Origin: Pontibacter sp. FD36
GTDB taxonomy: Bacteria; Bacteroidota; Bacteroidia; Cytophagales; Hymenobacteraceae
Direction: 5' to 3'
DNA: 64,000 nucleotides
NCBI RefSeq assembly: GCF_015686655.1
Contig: NZ_JADPMP010000001.1
Coordinates: 248,001-312,000, forward strand
The notes under the pieces: generated by a model
Told to the model about the DNA's origin: nothing
The model's input: the letters and a program-made list of their open reading frames with translations, nothing else
The model's database searches: none
Made by a program: the position numbers and the translations under genes
In this document: positions 1 to 7,682 of the stretch, one piece after another
Layout of the letters: each line of letters begins with the position of its first letter
How positions within the stretch are numbered: position 1 is the first letter of the stretch

Positions 1-1190
1 AAATCTTCCCGGACAAAGAGCACTTTGGACGCATGTTCCGAAACAATGCTGTGATGAGCTCGATGGGTATCGTGCAGATTGCTGCTATCATGGGAAGCTG
101 CGTGGCCGGCGGTGCGTACCTGCCGATCATGAGCGACGAGGCCCTGATTGTAGAAGGAACTGGTTCCGTGTTCCTGGGCGGTTCTTACCTGGTAAAGTCA
201 GCCATCGGCGAGACCATTGACAACGAAACACTGGGTGGGGCATCTACCCACTGCGAGATATCGGGCGTAACCGATTACAAGTGCAAAGACGATAAAGAGG
301 CGCTGGATCATATCCGCACCATTTTCGACAAAATGGGCGACAACCCAAAAGCTGGTTTCAGCCGTGTAGAACCTGCTGCTCCGAAACTCGACGAGAAAGA
401 GATTTACGGTATGCTGCCAGCCGACCGCACCAAGCCATACGACATGATGGACATCATCAACCGTTTGGTCGACAACTCTGAATTTGAGCCTTACAAAGAG
501 CTGTATGGTCAGTCACTGATTTGCGGACTGGGCCGTATCGATGGTTGGGCAGTAGGCATTGTGGCTAACCAGCGCAAGATCGTGAAGAGCAAGAAAGGCG
601 AAATGCAAATGGGGGGCGTGATTTACTCTGACTCGGCTGACAAGGCTGCCCGGTTTATCATGAACTGCAACCAAAAGAAAATTCCGCTGGTGTTCCTGCA
701 TGACGTGTCAGGCTTTATGGTAGGCAGCAAGGCTGAGCACGGTGGCATCATTAAAGACGGGGCCAAAATGGTGAATGCCATGGCTAACTCGGTTGTGCCG
801 AAGTTCACGATCATCTTGGGCAACAGTTACGGTGCTGGCAACTACGCCATGTGCGGCAAAGCCTACGACCCACGCCTGATCTACGCCTGGCCATCGGCGC
901 AGCTGGCGGTGATGAGTGGTGCTGCAGCGGCCAACACCCTGTTGCAGATTCAGGTTTCTGCCCTGAAAGCAAAAGGAGAGGAGATTACGCCGGAGGCCGA
1001 GAAAGAGTTACTGGAGCGCATCACGGCCAAGTATAACGAGGAGTTGTCGCCATACTACGCCGCAGCCCGCCTGTGGATAGACGGCATCATCGACCCGCTG
1101 GAGACGCGCAAAGTTATCTCCATGGGTATAGAAGCCGCCAACCATGCGCCAATCGAGAAGCCTTATAACGTAGGTGTCATTCAAACGTGA
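1..1190 (+). CDS. acyl-CoA carboxylase, carboxyltransferase (beta) subunit, 5'-truncated
   Basis: Biotin-dependent acyl-CoA carboxylase beta subunit; it moves CO2 from carboxybiotin to an acyl-CoA. The reading frame is open from base 3 (IFPDKEHFGR precedes the first ATG at 33), so the true start lies left of the window. About 396 of roughly 540 expected residues are present. Two crotonase-fold glycine motifs are visible, GSCVAGGAY near the start and GNSYGAGNYAM in the C-terminal half, as expected for the paired oxyanion holes. The FPDKEHFGR and GVTDY stretches resemble methylcrotonyl-CoA carboxylase beta. Propionyl-CoA carboxylase is the main alternative and would suit the mutase genes at 12.5-17 kb. 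The family is sure; the substrate is not. Confidence 0.9.
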   Translation, partial: IFPDKEHFGRMFRNNAVMSSMGIVQIAAIMGSCVAGGAYLPIMSDEALIVEGTGSVFLGGSYLVKSAIGETIDNETLGGASTHCEISGVTDYKCKDDKEALDHIRTIFDKMGDNPKAGFSRVEPAAPKLDEKEIYGMLPADRTKPYDMMDIINRLVDNSEFEPYKELYGQSLICGLGRIDGWAVGIVANQRKIVKSKKGEMQMGGVIYSDSADKAARFIMNCNQKKIPLVFLHDVSGFMVGSKAEHGGIIKDGAKMVNAMANSVVPKFTIILGNSYGAGNYAMCGKAYDPRLIYAWPSAQLAVMSGAAAANTLLQIQVSALKAKGEEITPEAEKELLERITAKYNEELSPYYAAARLWIDGIIDPLETRKVISMGIEAANHAPIEKPYNVGVIQT

Positions 1191-1199
1191 TTTTGGTTA

Positions 1200-1356
1200 G
1201 TAATGAGTAATGACGAGTGAATAATGATTAATTAGAAATTAGTAATTGAACGTGGCGAATGGTTAATAAAGGATGAAGAATTCTTAATTATTAGGACATT
1301 ACATTCATCACCTCCTATTCACTCATCACTATTCATTACTCATTAATCATTATTTC
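1200..1356. repeat. AT-rich imperfect inverted repeat before the four-helix-bundle gene
   Basis: The left arm (about 1200-1234, TAATGAGTAATGA type) is repeated in inverted orientation at about 1317-1356 (CATTACTCATTAATCATTA type), so the stretch could fold into one long imperfect hairpin. Further copies of the same short words follow the next gene (1788-1862). Similar ATGAGTAATGA-type words recur between genes in many Bacteroidota genomes. I see no gene in it. Confidence 0.6.
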
Positions 1357-1415
1357 CGCATAGTTTGAACTTCTTTTAGGAATGCTGAATTTAAAGTGAA
1401 GTTTAAAACAGCAGA

Positions 1416-1775
1416 ATGGAAAAGAAAACAAACATCATTCAAAACAAAACATTCGATTTTGCAGTGCAGATCGTACTGCTGTGTAAGAAATTAAGTCGAG
1501 AAAATAAGGAGTACGTACTTACGAAACAGCTTTTGCGAAGTGGAACTTCTATTGGGGCAAATGTCGAAGAAGCAATAGGAGGTATCTCCACTGCCGACTT
1601 CTCAGCCAAGATGAGCATAGCTTACAAAGAAGCACAGGAAACGAGTTATTGGTTACGCTTACTATATGCTACGGAGTATTTGGATAAAGAAAGTTTCGAC
1701 TCGGTGCATCAGGCTTACGTAGAAATAAGTAAGATTCTATTTTCTATTCTAAGGTCTTCTGGAAGAATCAGATGA
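1416..1775 (+). CDS. four helix bundle protein (23S rRNA intervening-sequence protein family)
   Basis: 119 residues, the usual length for this family. The conserved core is present: F-x-A-V near residues 14-18, QLLRSGTSIGANVEEA at about 40-55, and the KEAQETSYWLRLL helix at about 71-84. The family was first seen in insertions within 23S rRNA genes and also occurs as free-standing genes. The fold is a pentameric four-helix bundle and the biochemical role is unknown. Here it stands alone, flanked on both sides by AT-rich ATTACTCATTAATCATTA-type repeats (1200-1356 and 1788-1862), which suggests that gene and repeats were inserted together. The ATG at 1416 gives the normal N-terminus. Confidence 0.88.
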   Translation: MEKKTNIIQNKTFDFAVQIVLLCKKLSRENKEYVLTKQLLRSGTSIGANVEEAIGGISTADFSAKMSIAYKEAQETSYWLRLLYATEYLDKESFDSVHQAYVEISKILFSILRSSGRIR

Positions 1776-1787
1776 TTCCCTAAACAA

Positions 1788-1862
1788 AAAATTCATTACT
1801 AATTACTCACTATTCATTATTCATTCATCATTAATAATTACTCATTAATCATTACGCATTAT
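1788..1862. repeat. AT-rich repeat copies downstream of the four-helix-bundle gene
   Basis: A run of overlapping ATTCATTACTAATTACTCA / CATTAATCATTACGC words, the same family as at 1317-1356 and in the same orientation. It fills the whole gap between the four-helix-bundle gene and the next gene, whose TTG start lies just after it. Confidence 0.55.
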
Positions 1863-1863
1863 T

Positions 1864-2712
1864 TTGACAAAGAAGGAGATAAAGGCGCTGATCTCGCTGT
1901 TGGATGATATAGATTATGAGGTCGCGTCGCATGTAGAGCAGAAGATTGTGTCGCTGGGCGAAAGCATTATTCCCTTTCTGGAAGAGGAATGGGAGGAAAC
2001 CCTGAACTCGGACCTGCAGAAAAGGATTGAAGATCTGATCCATAATTTGCAATTTGATGGCCTTTTGCAGCGCATCAAGGACTGGAAAGAGCATGGAGGA
2101 CTGGATTTGGTTGAAGGCATGTGGTTGGTGAATACCTACCTTTATCCGGATGTGGAACTGGCAACGCTGTCAAAAGCGCTGGACCAGCTGTACTTCGACG
2201 CCTGGACGAGTATGAAGGAGAATATGCACCCTTATGACCAGGTGAAGTCGCTGAACAACTCACTGTTCCGTGACAAAAAGTTCTCGGCCAATACTAAGAA
2301 TTTCCATTCACCGTCGAACTCCATGATGCACCTGGCGCTGGAGACAAGGCGCGGAAACCCGCTCACGCTGTGTGTCATCTACATGACCATTGCGCAGCGC
2401 CTCGGGATGCCAGTATACGGTGTCAATCTGCCGAACCTCTTCATTCTGACCTATAAACTGGGCGATGTGCAATTCTACATCAACGTGTATAACAAGGGCC
2501 TCATGCTGTCGAAAGCAGATATCGATAACTACATCGTGCAACTTAATCTGAACCCGGTAGACATTTTTTACGAGCCCTGCTCCAACATTGAGATTGTAAA
2601 GCGGGCGTTGCGCAACCTGGCGTTCTCGTTTGAGAAGACCAACGATTTGGAAAAGGCAACTGAAGTAACCAAACTCTTGACGGCTATCACAGACGACGAT
2701 CCAACGATATAA
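1864..2712 (+). CDS. SirB1/transglutaminase-like family protein
   Basis: 282 residues. The central part (about 145-200) carries the SirB1-family pattern RRGNPLTLCVIYMTIAQRLG followed by PVYGVNLPNLFIL, the transglutaminase-like core. The N-terminal about 85 residues form HEAT-like helices. The C-terminal helices (KRALRNLAFSFEKTNDLEKA) resemble the TPR tail of the family. The Cys in LTLCVIY sits where the family's catalytic-type cysteine lies. Most likely cytoplasmic, function unknown. An in-frame TAA at 1846-1848 rules out a longer protein. No ATG is available near the N-terminus, so TTG at 1864 (or a non-standard ATT just before it) must serve as start. Confidence 0.78.
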   Translation: MTKKEIKALISLLDDIDYEVASHVEQKIVSLGESIIPFLEEEWEETLNSDLQKRIEDLIHNLQFDGLLQRIKDWKEHGGLDLVEGMWLVNTYLYPDVELATLSKALDQLYFDAWTSMKENMHPYDQVKSLNNSLFRDKKFSANTKNFHSPSNSMMHLALETRRGNPLTLCVIYMTIAQRLGMPVYGVNLPNLFILTYKLGDVQFYINVYNKGLMLSKADIDNYIVQLNLNPVDIFYEPCSNIEIVKRALRNLAFSFEKTNDLEKATEVTKLLTAITDDDPTI

Positions 2713-2771
2713 CCCTTAGCCGCTGCCTGGTTTCGCTAACTTTGCCAGACAAGTACATGATAAAAACAAAG

Positions 2772-2803
2772 AAGGCCGATTCCTTATGGAATTGGCCTTT
2801 TCG
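2772..2803 (+). terminator. intrinsic terminator between convergent genes
   Basis: A 12-bp stem (2772-2783 with 2788-2799, one G-T pair) with a 4-nt loop, followed by TTTTCGTTTTG. It ends the SirB1-like gene. The opposite strand is also T-rich after the stem, so it may serve the converging thioredoxin-fold gene too. Confidence 0.75.
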
Positions 2804-2892
2804 TTTTGTGCTCTCAAGTATAGCGGATCAGATTTTAGCTATACCTGGGAATGTCTTTAGCAATGAGTAAATAATATTCGGTATCAGTCTGC

Positions 2893-3480
2893 TTAATAGC
2901 GTTTGATCATACAACCGGTTGCACGCTTGTCAGAGGTGCTCACGTTTTTGTTAGCTAGCACTTCGTCAATCACGGTTTTGAGGTAATTGTTACGCACGCC
3001 GCTCTCTACCTGCGGACTGTCATCTATCGCGCCTTTATACTTCAGCACGAAGTCACTGCCTGTGTTGTGTAGCACGAATACCTCGGGCGTTTTAGTGGCT
3101 CCGAACTTCTGGCTGATGCGCTGGCCTTCGTCTGCCAGGTATGGGAAGCTGTAATTCTTGGCCGCAAGATCTTGTCTGGTATCGCTGCCTTCGCCCGCAC
3201 CAACACCGGGGTTAATGAATATAAACTGTACACCTCGGGCCGCATACGTGCTCGATAGTGTCACAAGTCGGTTCTCGTACAGCTTCGCATACGGGCATTG
3301 ATTGTCCGTGAACACAACTACTACTGTTTTGCTATTCGCATAATCGCTGAGCGAAACAGCATTGCCCTGCCCGTCCTTGAGGGAGAAGTCAGCCACTTTG
3401 CTGCCCAGTTGGTAGCTGCCCTGCGCAAATACACTGGCCGTGACCAGGAATGCTACGACAAAAGAAGCCAGATATTTCAT
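2893..3480 (-). CDS. exported thioredoxin-fold (redoxin/AhpC-TSA) family protein
   Basis: 195 residues with a Sec signal peptide (MKYLASFVVAFLVTASVFA, cleavage before QG). The mature part is a thioredoxin-fold redoxin: KVADFSL near the N-terminus, VVVVFTDNQCPYAK at about 55-68, and the cis-Pro region TKTPEVFVLH at about 128-137. The active site has a single Cys (CPYAK) rather than CXXC. A second Cys lies near the very C-terminus in the motif ATGCMIK, a pattern I know from periplasmic redoxins of this type. Likely a periplasmic thiol oxidoreductase or peroxiredoxin-like protein, substrate unknown. It starts 30 bp after the phosphopantetheinyl transferase stop on the same strand, so the two may be co-transcribed. 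Confidence 0.8.
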   Translation of the reverse strand: MKYLASFVVAFLVTASVFAQGSYQLGSKVADFSLKDGQGNAVSLSDYANSKTVVVVFTDNQCPYAKLYENRLVTLSSTYAARGVQFIFINPGVGAGEGSDTRQDLAAKNYSFPYLADEGQRISQKFGATKTPEVFVLHNTGSDFVLKYKGAIDDSPQVESGVRNNYLKTVIDEVLANKNVSTSDKRATGCMIKRY

Positions 3481-3510
3481 GTTTGTTTGTTTAGGTGAGT
3501 ATAAGTTGGA

Positions 3511-4149
3511 TCAGCGATCTACACTATAAGTGAGTACGTGATTGTGAAGCACTTCGTGATGGATCTGGTACAATTTAGAAAAATTATCGGTAATTACGTG
3601 CCCCTGCAATAAGTTGTTTTCAGGGCCATGAGACGGCTCCACCAAGAGGTTCTCCTTAAAAATAAGCTGTTTTTGGCTGTACATCTTGTACAATGTTTCT
3701 TTGGCGCTCCAGTACAAACAAGTCTGCTGTTCATCAGCAGCGGTAAAGACCTTTTCCTGCTCAGTCAGAAACTTGTCGGCTACCCGCAACGCTTTTGCAC
3801 TCACCTGTTCAATATCTATGCCAACATCGTATTTTTCAGATAGAATGACGGCCGCTAGACGAGGAGAGTGTGTGATGGAAAGCTGAAATTGAGACTCTGC
3901 AAACACAGGCTTGCCGGTGGCGTCGCGCAGCAAAGGCAGCGGCTCAGAGGTGAACTGCTGCAGCAACTGGTAAACTAATGCGCGACTTGCCAGCCATTCG
4001 CGCTGCCGCCTAGGGTGTGCGAGTTGCAGGTTTTCGTCAGGTATAAGATGGGCCGGCAACAGAGGGCGCAGTGCCTCCGGGGCTTCGTCGAGAAGCCACA
4101 CGCCCAGCAGGGTATGGGCGTCAAGTTCACGGGTCTGGAGCAGCGGCAT
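3511..4149 (-). CDS. 4'-phosphopantetheinyl transferase superfamily protein
   Basis: 212 residues, Sfp-like length. It transfers the phosphopantetheine arm of CoA to acyl or peptidyl carrier proteins. The Mg2+/CoA signature is clear: VGIDIEQ (about 112-118) and the downstream WSAKETLYKM (about 147-156), with an earlier SITHSPRLAAVIL histidine motif. There is no polyketide or NRPS cluster nearby, so the target is probably the fatty-acid carrier protein or a distant cluster. Transcribed divergently from the WD40 gene, with 83 bp between the starts. Confidence 0.87.
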   Translation of the reverse strand: MPLLQTRELDAHTLLGVWLLDEAPEALRPLLPAHLIPDENLQLAHPRRQREWLASRALVYQLLQQFTSEPLPLLRDATGKPVFAESQFQLSITHSPRLAAVILSEKYDVGIDIEQVSAKALRVADKFLTEQEKVFTAADEQQTCLYWSAKETLYKMYSQKQLIFKENLLVEPSHGPENNLLQGHVITDNFSKLYQIHHEVLHNHVLTYSVDR

Positions 4150-4232
4150 AGTGGTAATTTTTGGTCGGCAACGAAAGGGTTCGCCGCATTTGTTGTAAAT
4201 TTAGCTAAAATTAAGCGTAACAGATAGAAGAG

Positions 4233-5201
4233 ATGGCCAGCAAGATACAAGTACAGAAAGTAGCCACCCTGACAGGCCACCGCGATTGTGTGTATACCCT
4301 GGAGGGCGGTGCTGCGCCTGCCACCGTTTATTCGGCAGGCAGCGACGGCATGGTGGCCGCCTGGGATTTGAATCAGCCCGAGAACGGTGAACTGATAGCG
4401 AAGGTCACTACTTCGGTATACGCCTTGCGGTTTATGCCGGAGCAGAACCTACTCCTGATCGGGCAGAACCTGGAAGGCTTGCAAGTGATTGATCTCAAAA
4501 GCAAAGCCATTCACAAGTCAGTAGCCTTGCCCAAAGTACCGATTTTCGATATCGCCTATGTGCCGGGCACAGGACAGGTATACGTGGGGCTGGGCAACGG
4601 AGGTATAGCCGTGATCGGGGCTGATGACTTTGAACTACGCAGCATGGTGCGCAAATCGGATCAGAGCGTGCGCTGCCTGGCCTACAACAAAACAACCAAC
4701 GAGCTGGCGGCTGGGTATAGCGACAACCTGGTGCGGGTGTTTGATGCCGCCACCATGGAACTAAAGCACGAACTGCCGGCACATACCAACTCCGTGTTTA
4801 CGCTCGTTTACTCTCCAGATGACTCGCTGCTGCTCACGGCGGGGCGCGATGCCCACCTTCGGGTATGGCAGGTACAGGAAAAATACAAGGAGCGTGGTTA
4901 TGTGATCGCCCACATGTACACCGTCAATCACATAACCTATAGTCCAGACGGGCGTTATTTCGCCACTTGCAGCATGGATAAGTCCATAAAAGTATGGGAC
5001 GCGCAGACCTTTAAACTACTCAAGGTTATTGACAAAGTCCGAAACGCGAGCCATGGCACCTCTGTCAACAAATTATTTTGGTCGGCTCATCAGAATCAGT
5101 TAGTTTCGTGTAGTGATGACCGCACCATTTCGGTGTGGGATATAAAATTCAGTTTGGATCATGAAGATTACACCCTTAGAAATCAGACAAAAAACATTTG
5201 A
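4233..5201 (+). CDS. WD40 repeat protein
   Basis: 322 residues, no signal peptide, a single seven-bladed WD40 propeller. Repeats end in classic signatures, for example GSDGMVAAWDL, RDAHLRVWQV, MDKSIKVWDA and DDRTISVWDI, with GH or AHxxxV openings (TGHRDCVYTL, PAHTNSVFTLVYSPDD). Probably a cytoplasmic protein-interaction scaffold. The last 41 bp overlap the start of the DivIVA gene in another frame, so the two are translationally coupled. That suggests, by context only, a role near cell division or envelope growth. Confidence 0.88.
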   Translation: MASKIQVQKVATLTGHRDCVYTLEGGAAPATVYSAGSDGMVAAWDLNQPENGELIAKVTTSVYALRFMPEQNLLLIGQNLEGLQVIDLKSKAIHKSVALPKVPIFDIAYVPGTGQVYVGLGNGGIAVIGADDFELRSMVRKSDQSVRCLAYNKTTNELAAGYSDNLVRVFDAATMELKHELPAHTNSVFTLVYSPDDSLLLTAGRDAHLRVWQVQEKYKERGYVIAHMYTVNHITYSPDGRYFATCSMDKSIKVWDAQTFKLLKVIDKVRNASHGTSVNKLFWSAHQNQLVSCSDDRTISVWDIKFSLDHEDYTLRNQTKNI

Positions 5202-6144
5202 GAAGGCATTTAGAGGGCTTGACAAGGACGAAGTAAATGCTTTTTTGCTGACCTTATCGCAGCAGTGGGAAAAGTTGCTCGATGAGAACAAAGACCTTCG
5301 TAACAAGCTGGAGGCGGCTCACCGCGAGACGCAGAAGCTGCGCGAGGTGGAATCTTCTTTATACAAAACACTGAAAACGGCTGAAGACACAGGCAACTCT
5401 ATTTTGGAGCAGGCGAACAAGTCGTCGGAGCTTAAGATCCGGGAGGCGCAGCTGCAAGCCGATCAGCTTTTGAACACTGCCCGCAACCAGGCCCGCATGG
5501 TGTTGGAGGATAGCAAGAAACAAGCTGAGCAAATGGTGAGCGAGATGCAGCAGGAAGTAAAGGCCCTGGAGCAGGACTACCAGCGCATGGAGTCGTACCT
5601 GGAGAGTATGGTGCGTGACCTGCGCAATCTGGCCAATGAGGCGTTGGAAAAAGCTGAAAAAACAAAGTCAAAACCTAAAGCCAGTACAGCCAGTATTCTT
5701 TCAAGAGCGGCAGAACTTCGGGTAGAACAGCCCGAACTGCTGCGTAACCTGAAAGATATGGAAACAACGACAAACAGACCTATACAACTGCCTGAGGCTA
5801 CGGCCACAGCTGTTAACAATACACCTGCCATTACGAGCAGCAATAGTTATGAGCCATTTGGCGATCCGGCTCCGGACGTAACGCAGCCGCATCCGGAAAT
5901 ACCAAATCCGGTTACTCCTGTGCCAGACGTGCCATCTCCGGAGATCGAGCCGCCAAAGCCGGACTACCCGGGTACTATACCTGGCCCTGAAATTGAGCAG
6001 CCTATACCTGAAATACAGCCTGTAAAACCTGATCAGCCAGAGATACAGCCGCCTATGACAGAGCCTTCGCGCAATAGCCTGGCTGACTGGGCACAGAGCC
6101 GCCAGCCGAAACCAGCAGGTTCTTTCTTTGACGAGATAGGTTAG
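5161..6144 (+). CDS. DivIVA domain-containing protein with Pro-rich tail
   Basis: 327 residues. The N-terminal about 60 residues are a DivIVA/GpsB lipid-binding domain (MKITPLEIRQKTFEKAFRGL, then DEVNAFL). A long coiled coil follows to about residue 170, rich in Glu, Lys and Gln. The C-terminal half is a Pro/Glu-rich low-complexity tail (repeats of the type PEIxxP, about 225-310) ending in SFFDEIG. DivIVA proteins recognise curved membrane and recruit division or growth factors. The tail could bind partners, which is an inference. The gene begins inside the WD40 gene and is followed 10 bp later by folB. Confidence 0.87.
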   Translation: MKITPLEIRQKTFEKAFRGLDKDEVNAFLLTLSQQWEKLLDENKDLRNKLEAAHRETQKLREVESSLYKTLKTAEDTGNSILEQANKSSELKIREAQLQADQLLNTARNQARMVLEDSKKQAEQMVSEMQQEVKALEQDYQRMESYLESMVRDLRNLANEALEKAEKTKSKPKASTASILSRAAELRVEQPELLRNLKDMETTTNRPIQLPEATATAVNNTPAITSSNSYEPFGDPAPDVTQPHPEIPNPVTPVPDVPSPEIEPPKPDYPGTIPGPEIEQPIPEIQPVKPDQPEIQPPMTEPSRNSLADWAQSRQPKPAGSFFDEIG

Positions 6145-6154
6145 TCAGAGGCTA

Positions 6155-6511
6155 ATGGGACAGATTGCATTAGAGGGGATGGAATTCTTCGCCTTCCACG
6201 GTTTTTACGACGAGGAGCAGAAGATCGGCAACAAGTACGGCATTGACCTGCTTATCGAAACTGATTTGCGCCGTGCCGCCGAAAGCGACGACCTGGGTGA
6301 GACAGTAAATTACGAAGTGTTGTACGCACTGGCGCTGGAAGAGATGAAAGTCCCGGCCCGCCTGCTGGAGCACCTGGGGCACCGGATCATTGATAAGATC
6401 TATGAGCGTTTCCCGTTTGTGCAGTCCGTCAAAATTAATGTATATAAGTTTAACCCTCCGCTGGGGGGGATATGCAAGTGGGCTAAAGTTACTTTAGAAG
6501 AGGCCCGATAA
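6155..6511 (+). CDS. folB: dihydroneopterin aldolase
   Basis: 118 residues, full length. FolB cleaves dihydroneopterin to 6-hydroxymethyl-dihydropterin in folate synthesis. The family pattern is visible: GMEFFAFHGFYDEEQKIGNKY at the start, ETVNYEVLY in the middle, LLEHLGHRIIDKI, and VKINVYKFNPPLGG near the end. Likely last gene of a WD40-divIVA-folB unit; a strong terminator follows at 6532-6566. Confidence 0.95.
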   Translation: MGQIALEGMEFFAFHGFYDEEQKIGNKYGIDLLIETDLRRAAESDDLGETVNYEVLYALALEEMKVPARLLEHLGHRIIDKIYERFPFVQSVKINVYKFNPPLGGICKWAKVTLEEAR

Positions 6512-6531
6512 ATTTACTTATTGATGAAGAG

Positions 6532-6566
6532 CAGCCGGTACAGTGATGTATCGGCTGTTTTTTTTT
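6532..6566 (+). terminator. intrinsic terminator after folB
   Basis: An 11-bp stem (6532-6542 with 6547-6557, one G-T pair), GTGA loop, then a run of about ten T. It lies between the convergent folB and meaB genes and is strongest in the + direction. Confidence 0.85.
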
Positions 6567-6571
6567 GTGTC

Positions 6572-7552
6572 TTATACCAGCTTCAGCAGCTCCGACGCCG
6601 CTGCAAAAGCCGACTTTCTTCCTTCCTTTACCTGATCGGCTATACCTGGCAGTTGGTCCTTTACCTGCTGATGTGCATAGAAGTTATCCTCCAATCCTTG
6701 TCGTATGGCTTCGTACATCCACTGCAGGTTCTGGTCGTGGCGTTTTCTTTCAAAAAAGCCGTTCTGCCGGGTTAGCTCTAGGTATGCGGCTATCGTTTGC
6801 CAGATCGTATCGAGGCCGGTTTGCTCCATTGCCGAACACACAGATACTTTCGGTAGCCAGCCGGAGGCAGCCATAGGGTATAAGTGCAGGGCGTTCTGGT
6901 ACTCGGCACGGGCTGCTTTGGCTTTCATGGCATTTTCACCGTCAGCTTTGGTAATGGCTATGGCGTCGGCCATCTCCATGATGCCGCGCTTGATGCCTTG
7001 CAGTTCGTCGCCGGCACCGGCCAGCATGAGCAGTAGGAAAAAATCGACCATGGCGTGCACAGCCGTTTCGGATTGGCCTACCCCAACCGTTTCCACAATG
7101 ATGGCGTCAAAACCGGCCGCTTCGCAGAGGATAATCGATTCGCGGGTGCTGCGGGTCACACCGCCCAGCGACTTGCCGGCAGGAGAGGGGCGGATAAAAG
7201 CCTGCGGATTAACAGAGAGCGACTCCATTCGGGTCTTGTCGCCGAGTATACTGCCGCCAGTGCGTTGTGAGGTGGGGTCGATGGCGAGTACAGCCAGCTT
7301 TTTACCCTGCTCCTGAATCAGGTGATTGCCAAAGGCTTCAATGAAAGTGCTCTTACCCACGCCTGGCACACCGGTTATACCTATGCGCACCGACTTACCG
7401 GCATGTGGCAGCACCTGGTTGATGACGTCCTGCGCCAGATCCAGGTCGGAGGCCAGCCGGCTTTCCACGAGTGTGATGGCGCGACTCAACATGACCCGGT
7501 CACCGGCCAGGATGCCCTCTACATACTTTTCAGCGCTGAAACGTTTTGCCAA
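6572..7552 (-). CDS. meaB: methylmalonyl-CoA mutase-associated GTPase MeaB
   Basis: 326 residues, G3E-family GTPase that gates cofactor loading and protects adenosylcobalamin-dependent methylmalonyl-CoA mutase. Walker A is GVPGVGKSTFIEAFG (about 60-74). Further motifs are AIDPTSQRTGGSILGDKTRM, the ETVGVGQSE switch II region, and TKADGEN in place of NKxD. The stretch RPSPAGKSLGGVTRSTRE is diagnostic for MeaB/ArgK. It is not adjacent to the mutase operon (12.6-17.2 kb) but lies on the same strand. A candidate promoter is at 7589-7619. Confidence 0.94.
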   Translation of the reverse strand: MAKRFSAEKYVEGILAGDRVMLSRAITLVESRLASDLDLAQDVINQVLPHAGKSVRIGITGVPGVGKSTFIEAFGNHLIQEQGKKLAVLAIDPTSQRTGGSILGDKTRMESLSVNPQAFIRPSPAGKSLGGVTRSTRESIILCEAAGFDAIIVETVGVGQSETAVHAMVDFFLLLMLAGAGDELQGIKRGIMEMADAIAITKADGENAMKAKAARAEYQNALHLYPMAASGWLPKVSVCSAMEQTGLDTIWQTIAAYLELTRQNGFFERKRHDQNLQWMYEAIRQGLEDNFYAHQQVKDQLPGIADQVKEGRKSAFAAASELLKLV

Positions 7553-7588
7553 GGCGGTATAGCTTTAGGTATAGAATCGATTGTATTA

Positions 7589-7619
7589 CAAATTTAGAAT
7601 TTATGCGTTACCGAGCCAG
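7589..7619 (-). promoter_or_regulatory. candidate promoter of meaB
   Basis: On the - strand the -7 box is TAAATTTG (7589-7596), a perfect TAnnTTTG. It is preceded after 20 bp by CTG in place of the TTG core of the -33 box. Transcription would begin about 30 nt before the meaB start. Confidence 0.45.
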
Positions 7620-7631
7620 CTATTTGTACGA

Positions 7632-7660
7632 AACAAAAAAGCCGGACAAACTGCCCGGCT
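7632..7660 (-). terminator. intrinsic terminator of the secreted propeller gene
   Basis: A 6-bp GC-rich stem (AGCCGG at 7640-7645 with CCGGCT at 7655-7660). On the - strand it is followed by TTTTTTGTTT. It separates the upstream gene (7683-8834) from meaB. Confidence 0.7.
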
Positions 7661-7682
7661 CCGTTAATCACTATTTTATACC

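Noticed and set aside
2754..2868. 37-codon frame after a TAACTTTG box (2737-2744)
   Set aside because: The frame runs through the terminator hairpin, no good -33 box was found, and the peptide resembles nothing known. A short RNA from this box cannot be excluded.
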